NCBI GenBank assembly: GCA_028292265.1
Contig: JAQGMR010000006.1
Location: 62,001-126,000 of the forward strand
DNA from: Herminiimonas sp.
Lineage (GTDB): Bacteria > Pseudomonadota > Gammaproteobacteria > Burkholderiales > Burkholderiaceae_D
DNA length: 64,000 nt
Direction: 5' to 3'
Both the position numbers and the translations under genes were made by a program. A model generated the notes under the pieces. It was not told the DNA's origin, searched no databases, and was given only the letters and a program-made list of their open reading frames with translations. Each line of letters begins with the position of its first letter. Positions within the stretch are counted from its first letter, which is position 1. Shown here one piece after another: positions 1-8,770 of this stretch.

Positions 1-1
1 C

Positions 2-1267
2 CTTGCGCACGAAGCCAGCGCCTTCCTCGCATCGCCATTCGAAGAGTGTGCCGTGTTGACGATGGATGGGCGCGGTGAACTGGCCACTACCAGCTACGGC
101 GTTTTCGAAGACCGAAAATATCGGCGCCTGAAGCAGGTGAACTTGCCGCACTCCCTCGGCTTGCTGTACGAAGAAGTTACTGACTACCTTGGATTTCTGC
201 GCTCGTCGGATGAATACAAGGTGATGGCACTGGCCTCGTACGGTGAGCCGGCGCATGCGGCCCGGTTCCGCGACATCCTGCGCTATACCGGAGACGGGAA
301 CTACGAAACGACCCGCGTTGACTGGGAGTCGCTGTTTGGGCCACGCCGGGCACGCGGCGCGGCGATGGAAAAGCGGCATTTCGATATTGCGCGTTCCTTG
401 CAGCTTGTGCTGGAAGAAACGGTGTTGCGGATGGTGGACTGGCTCAAGCACGAGACCGGCATGAAGAATCTCGCGATGGCCGGTGGCGTCGCTTTGAATT
501 GTGTGCTGAACGCGCGGGTACGGGACGCCGGCGTTTTCGACAAGGTGTGGGTGCAACCCGCTGCGGGGGACGCCGGCACGTCGCTTGGAGCGGCCCTCTG
601 GATCGACGCCATGCATCGCGAGCGGGCGGCTGCGCGCTGGCACATGGAGCACGCCTTCCTCGGCCCGGAATATAGCAACGCCGAAATCGAAAAATTCCTG
701 ATGTATTCAAAAATGCCATACCGGCACGTCGATGACGTCTCCACGGCGGCGGCGTACCTCCTTGCAGAGAACAAGGTCATCGGGTGGTTCCAGGGCCGCA
801 TGGAATTTGGCCCGCGCGCACTCGGCGGGCGTTCCATCCTTGCATCGCCGATTGATCCCGAAATGCAGGCACATCTAAACAACATCAAGGACCGCGAAGA
901 TTTCCGTCCGGTCGCGCCAGTGGTGATGGAAGAGCACGCTGCGGACTGGTTCGTGGATGGGGAAGTGGCGCCTTTCATGCTGTTTGTTTTTGACGTGAGA
1001 CCGGACAAGGCCGCGCAAATCCCGTCGGTGCGGCATGTAGATGGCACGGCCCGCGTGCAAACGATCAACCGAGCGCAGCATCCCGCCTATTACGATCTGC
1101 TCGAGGCATTCAAGAAGAAGACCGGGGTCCCGGTGTTAATCAACACGTCCTTCAACACGCGCGGCGAACCGGTGGTGTGCACACCGCGCGATGCCGTGGA
1201 ATCGTTTGCCTCGACGCCGATTGATGCGCTCGTCATTGGCTCGTTTATTTTGGAAAAGCAGCGCTAA
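2..1267 (+). CDS. carbamoyltransferase (NodU/TobZ type), 5' end outside window
   Basis: The reading frame is open from the left edge, so the N-terminal part lies outside the window. The visible part begins in the metallo domain (HEASAFLASPFEE, then VLTMDGRGE) and continues into the C-terminal YrdC-like carbamoylation domain, with FGPRALGGRSILASP and INTSFNTRGEPVVCTP, which are hallmarks of the Carbam_trans_N/C family. The enzyme transfers a carbamoyl group from carbamoyl phosphate, via carbamoyl-AMP, to a hydroxyl of a sugar or small molecule. A glycosyltransferase follows after 2 bp and a nucleotide-sugar decarboxylase after that, so carbamoylation of a surface glycan is the likely role. The exact acceptor cannot be read from the sequence. 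Confidence 0.92.
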   Translation, partial: LAHEASAFLASPFEECAVLTMDGRGELATTSYGVFEDRKYRRLKQVNLPHSLGLLYEEVTDYLGFLRSSDEYKVMALASYGEPAHAARFRDILRYTGDGNYETTRVDWESLFGPRRARGAAMEKRHFDIARSLQLVLEETVLRMVDWLKHETGMKNLAMAGGVALNCVLNARVRDAGVFDKVWVQPAAGDAGTSLGAALWIDAMHRERAAARWHMEHAFLGPEYSNAEIEKFLMYSKMPYRHVDDVSTAAAYLLAENKVIGWFQGRMEFGPRALGGRSILASPIDPEMQAHLNNIKDREDFRPVAPVVMEEHAADWFVDGEVAPFMLFVFDVRPDKAAQIPSVRHVDGTARVQTINRAQHPAYYDLLEAFKKKTGVPVLINTSFNTRGEPVVCTPRDAVESFASTPIDALVIGSFILEKQR

Positions 1268-1269
1268 CC

Positions 1270-2460
1270 ATGGCAAATAAAGCGGAGCAGTTTCTTGGCA
1301 GTGTTGGCGCCAGTAGCGAAAAGGATCAACGGCTGTTGAGCAGCAGCCGCAGAATTTCGGTATTTCGTGCATTGCAGCTGGGTGACATGCTGTGCGCAGT
1401 ACCGGCTCTGCGCGCGCTGCGACACGCGGCACCGCAATCAACAATCACCCTGATCGGTCTGCCGTGGGCGCGCGATTTCGCCGTGCGCTACGCACACCTG
1501 ATCGACGACTTTCTCGCCTTCCCCGGTTTCCCTGGATTTCCGGAGCAGCCGGTGTCTTTGCGTGAGTTGCCAGGCTTCCTGAACGCCGTGCAGCGCCGCA
1601 ACTTCGACCTCGTCATTCAAATGCATGGCAGCGGCGGGATATCGAACCCGCTTGCCGCCGCTATCGGCGGGCGCCGAAACGCAGGCTATTTTGTTGAAGG
1701 CCAGTATTGTCCCGAGCCGCCGAATTTCCTTGCCTGGCGCGACGGCGAGCACGAGGTGCTGCGCACCCTGCGTCTGATGCGCAATCTCGGCGCGACGCCA
1801 CAGGGCGACCACCTCGAATTTCCGCTCCGGGCAGCCGACTGGCAATCACTGCAGCATACGTCCCGCCACTCGGGGCTGGCATTGCCGTCGCGTGGCAGCT
1901 ATGTGTGCGTTCACGCCGGCTCGCGTCTGCCTTCCCGGCGGTGGCCCGTCATGCGCTTTGCGGAACTTGCCGACCGGTTCGCCGATCAGGGGATGACGAT
2001 CGTACTCACCGGCAGTGCAGAGGAAAAAGAGATCGCGCAGCAGGTAACGCGCCACATGTGCGCTCCGGTGCTGGACCTCACCGGTCATACGGACCTCGGT
2101 GCACTGGCAGCCCTGGTGTCGGAAGCGGCACTTGTGGTTTGCAACGACACCGGCATGTCGCACATCGCCGCCGCCGTCAACACGCCCAGCGTCGTGATTT
2201 CATCTGGTGCCGACCCAGCGCGGTTCGCGCCACTCGACACCCAAAGGCACACCGTCCTGTACGCCGATATGCCCTGCCGTCCTTGCATGCATTTTAGTTG
2301 TCCCTTGCCGGATCACCCCTGTGCGCGAGCCGTGTCGGTAGACGACGCCTGGCGCGCCGCCACCGAACTGCTGGGTGCGCGCGATGCGCCTGTACCGCAA
2401 CAAAGAAGTCCGGCGGCGGTTTGGCGCCTCAGGCAGTCGGCAAGAGGGGTGGGTGGCTAG
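1270..2460 (+). CDS. glycosyltransferase family 9 (heptosyltransferase-like)
   Basis: This 396-residue protein fits GT9 (ADP-heptose:LPS heptosyltransferase superfamily, GT-B fold). The N-terminal Rossmann half has FRALQLGDMLCAVPALRALR near residue 32, the usual GDxxxxxPxLRxLR signature. The C-terminal half has VCVHAGSRLPSRRWP and CNDTGMSHIAAAVNTPSVV, the sugar-nucleotide binding signature. A cysteine-rich tail (MPCRPCMHFSCPLPDHPC) is also common in this family. It starts 2 bp after the carbamoyltransferase stop and is probably translationally coupled. Function is inferred as transfer of a heptose-like sugar onto a lipid-linked or LPS glycan; the donor is unknown. Confidence 0.9.
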   Translation: MANKAEQFLGSVGASSEKDQRLLSSSRRISVFRALQLGDMLCAVPALRALRHAAPQSTITLIGLPWARDFAVRYAHLIDDFLAFPGFPGFPEQPVSLRELPGFLNAVQRRNFDLVIQMHGSGGISNPLAAAIGGRRNAGYFVEGQYCPEPPNFLAWRDGEHEVLRTLRLMRNLGATPQGDHLEFPLRAADWQSLQHTSRHSGLALPSRGSYVCVHAGSRLPSRRWPVMRFAELADRFADQGMTIVLTGSAEEKEIAQQVTRHMCAPVLDLTGHTDLGALAALVSEAALVVCNDTGMSHIAAAVNTPSVVISSGADPARFAPLDTQRHTVLYADMPCRPCMHFSCPLPDHPCARAVSVDDAWRAATELLGARDAPVPQQRSPAAVWRLRQSARGVGG

Positions 2461-2493
2461 AAGGACCTGCAGCCAGAAAACTCGGGAGGAATC

Positions 2494-3534
2494 GTGAAAG
2501 AGGCATATTGCAAACGCGTACTCGTCACAGGTGGCGCGGGATTTCTTGGATCGCATCTCTGCGAGCGCTTGCTGGAGCAAGGACACGACGTCCTGTGCGT
2601 TGATAACTTTTACACGGGCAGTAAGCGTAATATTGCAGCCCTGCTTGATAACCCCCGCTTCGAACTGCTGCGGCATGACGTGACCTTTCCGCTGTACGTC
2701 GAAGTCGACGAGATCTACAACCTCGCTTGCCCCGCCTCGCCAATCCATTACCAGCACGACCCGGTGCAGACCACAAAAACCAGTGTGCATGGCGCGATCA
2801 ACATGCTCGGGCTCGCGAAGCGGGTCAAGGCAAAGATACTTCAGGCGTCGACCAGCGAGGTGTATGGTGATCCGCTGCAGCATCCGCAGACGGAGGACTA
2901 TTGGGGTCATGTCAACCCGGTCGGAACGCGCTCTTGCTATGACGAGGGCAAGCGCTGTGCCGAAACGCTGTTTTTCGACTATCGCCGACAGCACAATCTG
3001 CGCATCAAGATTGCCCGCATCTTCAATACCTACGGGCCGCGCATGCATCCGGATGACGGCCGTGTCGTGTCCAATTTCATCATGCAGGCGCTGGCTGGCA
3101 ATCCGATCACGATCTATGGCGATGGCACCCAGACCCGCTCCTTCTGCTATGTAGATGACTTGATCGATGGCCTCGACCGTCTGATGAAAACACCGGACGA
3201 TGTCACCGGTCCGGTCAATCTCGGCAACCCGGTCGAATGCACCATGCTTGAACTGGCGCAAACCATTGTCGATCTGACCGGCTCACGGTCCACCATCGCC
3301 TTTCGCGCCCGTCCGCTCGACGATCCCGAGCGGCGCCGACCGGACATCACGCTTGCATCGAGCCTGCTCGGCTGGCAGCCGACCACCTCCCTGCGCGAAG
3401 GACTGACGCGCACCATTGCCTATTTCAGCCAGCCGGAATTTCAGCGGCAACTTGGCGTCTCGCATGATCTGCCCGACGGCATGCTGTACCGTCCCGCGGC
3501 GCCAGTGCAGGACAATGCTCGTCGCTCTCACTGA
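2494..3534 (+). CDS. UDP-glucuronate decarboxylase (UDP-xylose synthase), SDR family
   Basis: This is an extended short-chain dehydrogenase/reductase of 346 residues. The NAD-binding [15 protein letters not shown] lies near residue 13, the conserved STSEVYGDP follows, and the catalytic tyrosine sits in [13 protein letters not shown] (YxxxK). The sequence [19 protein letters not shown] is typical of UDP-glucuronate decarboxylases, which make UDP-xylose. The GTG start is preceded by GGGAGGA at suitable spacing. The gene continues the polysaccharide operon and would supply a nucleotide pentose for the glycan built by its neighbours. Confidence 0.92.
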   Translation: MKEAYCKRVLVTGGAGFLGSHLCERLLEQGHDVLCVDNFYTGSKRNIAALLDNPRFELLRHDVTFPLYVEVDEIYNLACPASPIHYQHDPVQTTKTSVHGAINMLGLAKRVKAKILQASTSEVYGDPLQHPQTEDYWGHVNPVGTRSCYDEGKRCAETLFFDYRRQHNLRIKIARIFNTYGPRMHPDDGRVVSNFIMQALAGNPITIYGDGTQTRSFCYVDDLIDGLDRLMKTPDDVTGPVNLGNPVECTMLELAQTIVDLTGSRSTIAFRARPLDDPERRRPDITLASSLLGWQPTTSLREGLTRTIAYFSQPEFQRQLGVSHDLPDGMLYRPAAPVQDNARRSH

Positions 3535-3632
3535 GAAGGCAAGCCTGGCCGGCCGACATGGTTCAAGTGCCGTCGCGTCGCAGGCATGTGTATTGCATCA
3601 AGCTCTACATCGCGCAGAAACGAGGTGATGTC

Positions 3633-3902
3633 TTGAACCCGACCAAATCCATTCCAGTGCCTGCACACCAGAGCATGCAGCGCGTGGCCTTGGCTGTGCT
3701 CTTCGCCGGCACGATCGTGGCCTGCGGAAAAACGCCCGGCGGGCCGACACCGCCGCATTCACCGCCCAAACCGCAGATAAGCGCGGGTGTGGCGAGCCAC
3801 GTGCAAAAAGCTGTTTTCAGCTATACCGGCCAGCGCCGCATCCAGTTCCAGTATCAGGACCCGACCGGCCCGAAGACACCGAAGCTGATTATTCAAACTT
3901 GA
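3633..3902 (+). CDS. small putative lipoprotein
   Basis: The product has about 89 residues. A hydrophobic segment ends in the lipobox-like IVAC, followed by a Pro-rich linker, which predicts lipidation and export. The TTG start at 3633 is chosen because GAGG lies 7 bases upstream; ATG 3675 is an alternative that starts directly in the signal peptide. The C-terminal half (FSYTGQRRIQFQYQD) matches no family I recognise. It follows the polysaccharide genes on the same strand after about 100 bp and may belong to the transcript. Function unknown. Confidence 0.6.
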   Translation: MNPTKSIPVPAHQSMQRVALAVLFAGTIVACGKTPGGPTPPHSPPKPQISAGVASHVQKAVFSYTGQRRIQFQYQDPTGPKTPKLIIQT

Positions 3903-4009
3903 AGGGCGATTCGGGCCGTGAGTTTTCAATCCGGGCGTGGAACCTGGCCTGGCTGCACGCCGAGACGCGTAGCGGGCGCAACTACAGCAGAAGCGCGGAG
4001 CACTCCCGC

Positions 4010-4801
4010 TTAGGATGCGAGGGCCTCGATCAGCGCATGGCGCAGTCGACGCCAGCCCTTTGGCTTGCCATGCACCAGACGCTGATTGATTTCAATTTCT
4101 ATCCCTGCATAGTGCTCGGGGCCATGCCGTTGCCGTAACGTAGTGGTAAATCCATCGCTGGCGCCGTTGTAAGGTGCGTTCAACCGGATGCGCAAGCCGT
4201 GACAGGTGCGCTGAAGCGCTCTTCGCCATTGCGTGCATATCGCCAACTCCCGTGGTCGCGCGGCGTCGAAAAGGAAGCCGATCTCAACGCACCGCAGACG
4301 GCCGTGCATGAATGGGGTAAAGCTATGGCAGGACACGTGCACGACCTGTTCGCCCGCCTTGATCCAGCGATCGATCTTTTCTTCCACTTCCGTGCGATAG
4401 GGAATGTAAAAGTGTTCCAGAATGCCGGCACGATGCGCGTCGGTGAGCCCTGCGGTGAACGTTGAGTGCAGTTCGACATGGGATGCAGATCGATTGAGGT
4501 CCACTAGCAGTCTGCTGACCGTCGAATAGTGCAGGGGTGCTGCCAGAGCCTGTGAAAGGTCCACGGCCAGCGTTAGCGCCCCGTCGTCATATCCTCGATG
4601 GCTGGCAAGGATGCCGGCGCCAGTCTTAAACAGCGGAGCATACTTCGGTGGAATGTGGTTGCCGCCATGCTCGCAGGTGACAAGCAAGCGTGCTTTTCTG
4701 CGCGTACGTCGTGTCGAAAGCCGGACGTGGTGAATTGCCTGGCGAACCGCGACGGTCGACGCAGCGGCACCGCGCAGACCAATTCGTCCGCTACGCTGCA
4801 T
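4010..4801 (-). CDS. N-formylglutamate amidohydrolase family protein
   Basis: The protein carries the N-formylglutamate amidohydrolase (HutG/AstE-like zinc hydrolase) motifs in order: VTCEHGGNHIP, SHRGYDDGAL, LLVDLNRSASH, HVSCHSFTPF and GIEIEINQRLV. Family members hydrolyse an amide bond next to an acidic residue. It is the last gene of a four-gene minus-strand operon. The ATG at 4801 begins 4 bp after the preceding stop; an in-frame ATG at 4837 would overlap it, and neither has a clear Shine-Dalgarno sequence, so coupled translation is likely. No histidine-degradation genes are nearby. A role in trimming or recycling a product made by the two neighbouring ligases is inferred. Confidence 0.85.
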   Translation of the reverse strand: MQRSGRIGLRGAAASTVAVRQAIHHVRLSTRRTRRKARLLVTCEHGGNHIPPKYAPLFKTGAGILASHRGYDDGALTLAVDLSQALAAPLHYSTVSRLLVDLNRSASHVELHSTFTAGLTDAHRAGILEHFYIPYRTEVEEKIDRWIKAGEQVVHVSCHSFTPFMHGRLRCVEIGFLFDAARPRELAICTQWRRALQRTCHGLRIRLNAPYNGASDGFTTTLRQRHGPEHYAGIEIEINQRLVHGKPKGWRRLRHALIEALAS

Positions 4802-4805
4802 CGAT

Positions 4806-6107
4806 TTATTGCGGCGCGCTTGCCGGCCCGATTTCATGGCCGGAAAACTGCACGCCGCGATCCAGGCAGTCACAGAGCGCGCCGTAGACTTCAGCCAGGC
4901 GCTCGTGCGAAAAGTCGCCATGCAGCGCGTGGAGGATGCGGCGCGCCAGCGGTCCTTTTTGCAGTATCGTGCCGAGCGGGCCTGTGAGCGCGGGCGGTAT
5001 GCGGCGCCAAATGCGCTGGGTCAGGTGCTCCCATACTTCCCCGGCGCTGCAGCGTTGAAGTGGAATGCCAAGCAGCCCCAGGTAGTCCGCATTGTCGATT
5101 ACGGCCAGTTCCGCATCCTTGATGCATCGACCCAATACCTCCGCTAGTTGCGCGGTGGGAATCGCGCGCTGCGACTCGAACAATTTTTGATCGTCCTCGC
5201 CAGTCTCAAACAAATTTTTGGCGCATGCTCCCAGTGCGGCAGCGATGGCAAGGTCGGCACGTGGACATTCCTGGACGTCGATTACCCGAACTTCGATGGC
5301 GTTGCGGTCGAAGCGCGCAATTGCGCCGCGTGAGTTCAACCATTCGAATTGAAGCAAACCCTGCGGGTCGTGCGGCGCAATCTCACGATACATGGGCTGC
5401 AATATGGTCCGCTCATATTCCGCGCGAGTGGCCACGGATTCTGGTATGACGCTGCCTGCGATGGTGTCGAACGAACCGGCATTTGTGCGATAGCTCTCCA
5501 TGCGAAAGTCCGCAAGCCCGCTATTGCTGCCATCCGCGATCGGCGAACTCGCAGCGAGCGCAGGTAGCACCGGGAGCAAAAGGCGTACGGCAGCATGCAG
5601 CCGGGCGAACTGCTCGTCGTCCGCGAACGGAAGGTTGACGTGCATGCTTTGGAGATTCGCCCAGCCGTGTGTGCCGCAATCGAAGATTCTGGCATAAGCC
5701 TGGTAAAGCTCGGCATGGTCATGCGGCCACAATCTTGTTTCGCGTTCCGGCCGCATCCACGGATGCATCGCGCCGGGCATGAGTCGCGCGCCATACAGCG
5801 CAAGCATGCGGTTGATGTAACGCACCTCGCTCTGGAACGCACACAGCAACGCGTCGAGGTCTGCACTGGGATAGCGGTTCTTCACTTCGATTACGTGCAT
5901 CACAAGCTCGTTGGACCAGCCCATCGCGCCGCGTTCAACGTCGTTCGAATTGCCTGTTGAGGCAGCGTGCAGCAGACGGTCCGCCATCGGCAAGACGTTG
6001 AGCGCGCTGGCATCAACGATCATGTATTCGAGTTCAATCCCAATGCCGGCGAATGCCTCAAGCGGAGCCGGGTGGTGATCTGGCGTGGCCCGATGCGCTG
6101 TGCTCAT
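4806..6107 (-). CDS. GCS2-type carboxylate-amine ligase (YbdK-like)
   Basis: This 433-residue protein belongs to the glutamate-cysteine ligase 2 family (glutamine-synthetase-like fold). GIGIELEYMIVD at residues 21-32 is the acidic metal-binding strand, and NELVMHVIEVKN, MHVNLPFADDEQF and WLNSRGAIARFDRNAIEVRVID follow as in YbdK/COG2170 proteins. Such enzymes make an amide bond between a carboxylate (often gamma-glutamyl) and an amine at the expense of ATP. The start overlaps the RimK-like gene's stop by 4 bp. A housekeeping glutathione role is unlikely, because the partners here are a second ligase and two amide hydrolases. Confidence 0.88.
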   Translation of the reverse strand: MSTAHRATPDHHPAPLEAFAGIGIELEYMIVDASALNVLPMADRLLHAASTGNSNDVERGAMGWSNELVMHVIEVKNRYPSADLDALLCAFQSEVRYINRMLALYGARLMPGAMHPWMRPERETRLWPHDHAELYQAYARIFDCGTHGWANLQSMHVNLPFADDEQFARLHAAVRLLLPVLPALAASSPIADGSNSGLADFRMESYRTNAGSFDTIAGSVIPESVATRAEYERTILQPMYREIAPHDPQGLLQFEWLNSRGAIARFDRNAIEVRVIDVQECPRADLAIAAALGACAKNLFETGEDDQKLFESQRAIPTAQLAEVLGRCIKDAELAVIDNADYLGLLGIPLQRCSAGEVWEHLTQRIWRRIPPALTGPLGTILQKGPLARRILHALHGDFSHERLAEVYGALCDCLDRGVQFSGHEIGPASAPQ

Positions 6108-7600
6108 GCGGCGCTCCCCTTTCGCGTCTCAATGCGATGGCGCAGGACCGTCATGACTTCCCGATACAGGGCGTCTTGAATGATGCCATCTTCATTGCCG
6201 GCGTCGACATTGGGATTGTCATTGATTTCAATGACGCTGCACTGATGGCCGCGCTGCTTCAGGTCGACGCCGTAAAAGCCATCGCCGATCAGGTTTGCTG
6301 CCTTTAACGCCGTATCGATAACCTCCACGGGCGCCCGGTCAAGCGGCACCGCTTCGGCAAGGCCCTCACGCGCGGCCTTGCCCTCCTCATGCTTGATGAT
6401 TTGCCAGTGGCCTCGAGCCATGTGGTATTTGCAGACAAAAAGCGGTCGGCGGTCGAGGATGCCAATGCGCCAGTCGAACGCCGTGGGCAGATACTCTTGC
6501 GCCAGCAGCAGGCCCGAGCTTTCGAACATGCGGTCGGCCACTTCTTCAAGCTCGTGCGCCGACTCGATTTTTTCTACGCCGCGCGAAAATGCGCCGTCCG
6601 GCTGCTTCAAGACGCAGGGCAGGCCAAGCTCGGGTATCACGCGATCAAGGTTCCCGCGATGAACCATCATCGTGCGCGGTATCGGTATGCGATGCCGTGA
6701 CAGCAGCTCGCTCATGAAAAGCTTGTTATTGCATTTCAGGATGGAGTCCGGATCGTCCAGCACGATCATGCCGGCCGAAGCGCATTGGCGTGCCAGCCGA
6801 TAGGTATAGTCGTTGACATGCGTGGTGTCGCGAATGAACAGGGCGTCATAGGCTGGAGCTCCTTCCAGCTCGACGCAATGCGCGGTGGTCACCACGTCAC
6901 TGCGCATTCCGAGCGCTTCGGCAGCTTCCTGGAATTTTTGAATTGCGGCGGGATTGGAGGGGAGGGAGGGTGAATCTGGCGTGCGAAGGATGGCAATCCT
7001 CGGCTTTCGGGCGGCCGGCTCGCGCGGACGCTGTCGGTGTTCGCCTGCGCAGTCCGCAGCGGCATGGGCGGCGCGCCGCAGCCGGTCTGGCTCGAGCCGG
7101 GTAACGGCCAGCGCCTGCACCGAGCGCAAATGCCAGCGGTCACCGCGGCGCTCGAAATTCATTTCCGCTAGCGGCAGACGCAGCAGGTTGAACAGCTGCT
7201 CTGCCAGCGGGTCGAGGCAGGGATTTTGCGTCCGGCCAAACAGCATGTCGAAAGAAAAACTGTCCGCGTCGGCTTCCGTCGCGACCAGGTCAAGCGCCTG
7301 CTGCAGCACGGGGTCGAGTCGATCGGTCAGGCGTTGCATCAGGCCGTCGGACTGCAGGTCTTCCAATGCGCGCACGTCCGGCAGCGGATGATGGCCGCGC
7401 GCTTCGGCCAGCATGGAAACGTAGTAGCCCGGGCTTTGATAACTGCAGTCTGTGCAAAGGTTGAAGACCCTCGTTTCTCCTTTATCGATTTCCTCGGCAT
7501 TTGCCAGGCCGGTAAGATAGGTCTGGGCGCTAAGGACTGAAACGCCATCAGTGTGAAATGGCCAATCCTTGATGCGACTTACAACAAACATGAGATTCAT
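6104..7600 (-). CDS. RimK-family ATP-grasp ligase with N-terminal RLAN-type domain
   Basis: The product has 498 residues. Residues 1 to about 200 match the RimK-like ATP-grasp N-terminal (RLAN) region, and about 280-490 form the ATP-grasp domain with NNKLFMSELLSRHRIPIPRT, PCVLKQPDGAFSRGV, LAQEYLPTAFDWRIGI and the Mg-binding EINDNPN at 458-464. RimK-like enzymes ligate amino acids, often glutamate, to a carboxyl group of a peptide or small molecule. The start overlaps the upstream peptidase stop by 4 bp and its own stop overlaps the next ligase by 4 bp, so the enzymes should be made stoichiometrically. Substrate unknown. Confidence 0.9.
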   Translation of the reverse strand: MNLMFVVSRIKDWPFHTDGVSVLSAQTYLTGLANAEEIDKGETRVFNLCTDCSYQSPGYYVSMLAEARGHHPLPDVRALEDLQSDGLMQRLTDRLDPVLQQALDLVATEADADSFSFDMLFGRTQNPCLDPLAEQLFNLLRLPLAEMNFERRGDRWHLRSVQALAVTRLEPDRLRRAAHAAADCAGEHRQRPREPAARKPRIAILRTPDSPSLPSNPAAIQKFQEAAEALGMRSDVVTTAHCVELEGAPAYDALFIRDTTHVNDYTYRLARQCASAGMIVLDDPDSILKCNNKLFMSELLSRHRIPIPRTMMVHRGNLDRVIPELGLPCVLKQPDGAFSRGVEKIESAHELEEVADRMFESSGLLLAQEYLPTAFDWRIGILDRRPLFVCKYHMARGHWQIIKHEEGKAAREGLAEAVPLDRAPVEVIDTALKAANLIGDGFYGVDLKQRGHQCSVIEINDNPNVDAGNEDGIIQDALYREVMTVLRHRIETRKGSAA

Positions 7601-8400
7601 GGCAATGCCTGACGCGGGCTGTGCCGCGGGTGGATGATAAGCAGGTTGGCGTCGTGGGTCACGATGCCCAGCAAAATGGCGGCAATGACCCGGTCGATGC
7701 CGATCCAGTATTGATGCGACTGGCCGTAAGGATTCTGTTCGTACGGGTCCATCACCAGCACCTTGCGGCGGTTGATGTCGTAGCCCGCGATGACGACGAA
7801 ATGGCCGGCCGGCAAACCGCGCACATCGTCCGGTTCATCGCTCGGGCCAAATTCACGGGGCGTTCGATACAGGTAAGTCGACGAGAGTCCGGTAAGGATC
7901 GGGTGTCGCCGCCGCAGCAATCCATGTATCAATCCACGCGAGAGGTCGAGCAGGCGTAGTCTTCCACCCAATTGCAGGAACTCCACGTATCCGGAGGTGA
8001 CCTGCTGCAGGCGCGCATCGCTTTTTACGTCGCGCTGGCGGATCAGCCGGTCAGTAAGGTCAACGCCCAGGCCGTTAAACCAGCTTGGGTCGAACACATT
8101 CAGGTTGTAGGTGTAAATGGTTGCGTTATACCCCTGCTGCAACGCGTCGCAAGCAAGGAAAACCGCAAAGGTGCCGCCAAGTTCAGAGCGTCCCGCGCGC
8201 GCGATCACGTCCGCAAGCCCAACGTCTTCGCCCCAGTAGCGGTAGATCGCATGCAGGCAGGTTGGCCCGCAGGTGGTTTCATCGGGCTGTGGCAGCATCG
8301 ACACAGGCAGGCGCAACGCATCTGGTATCACGGCCAGCGGCGGGTCGACCGGACTGGCTCCGCGATAGTCATTGATAAGGTTTATCGGGGTTGAACTCAT
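7597..8400 (-). CDS. C39-like papain-fold cysteine peptidase
   Basis: This protein of about 267 residues has a full C39-type active site: Gln38 and Cys44 in LPQPDETTCGPTC, His200 in AGHFVVIAGYD and Asp218 in VLVMDPY. There is no ABC transporter part and no signal peptide, so it acts in the cytoplasm, unlike bacteriocin exporters. ATG 8400 is preferred over the upstream GTG 8430 because an AGG-containing stretch lies just ahead. It is the first gene of the operon and overlaps the RimK-like ligase by 4 bp. It could cleave a precursor peptide or act as an amidohydrolase/transpeptidase on the ligase products. Confidence 0.82.
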   Translation of the reverse strand: MSSTPINLINDYRGASPVDPPLAVIPDALRLPVSMLPQPDETTCGPTCLHAIYRYWGEDVGLADVIARAGRSELGGTFAVFLACDALQQGYNATIYTYNLNVFDPSWFNGLGVDLTDRLIRQRDVKSDARLQQVTSGYVEFLQLGGRLRLLDLSRGLIHGLLRRRHPILTGLSSTYLYRTPREFGPSDEPDDVRGLPAGHFVVIAGYDINRRKVLVMDPYEQNPYGQSHQYWIGIDRVIAAILLGIVTHDANLLIIHPRHSPRQALP

Positions 8401-8644
8401 TGCACCTGCGTCCTGCGATCCCGACCGCATTCGAGTAAAGCGGCCAGCGGATTAAACCGGCGCGAAAGCGGAAGTGGAAGCGTTGTCAAGGTGAGAAAGT
8501 GCATGGGCGTCCAAGGGGAATCGAAGAGAAAGCCGGCTTTGGTGAGTGTCCCTGCCGGAGTAGACCCATGGGAATTCCAATAATTCCGATAAATCAAAAA
8601 CCTTTCCGCCCGGGCACGGGAAGCGTGCCGTCGGGGCCCTTTGT

Positions 8645-8694
8645 CGTGCGAAGCCACTTCGGCGTGCGAAGGCACTTCGGCGTGCAAAGGCACA
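8645..8694. repeat. 18-bp tandem repeat in intergenic region 8401-8770
   Basis: About 2.7 copies of an 18-base unit (cgtgcgaaggcacttcgg and close variants) lie between the peptidase operon and the divergent secreted-protein gene. Each unit contains a short GAAGNCACTTC imperfect palindrome. No gene is evident in the remaining 370 bp, which must hold two divergent promoters. Confidence 0.8.
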
Positions 8695-8770
8695 GTGTCA
8701 GGAGGAAGACAGAAAGCTTCAGGTACGTTTTATGCGCCGCTAGTCTTTTCCGGTCGTCAAGGAGTTGGAC

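Noticed and set aside
301..1068. Long minus-strand frame inside the carbamoyltransferase gene
   Set aside because: The plus-strand product has clear conserved domains; the antisense product is Ser/Arg-rich without motifs.
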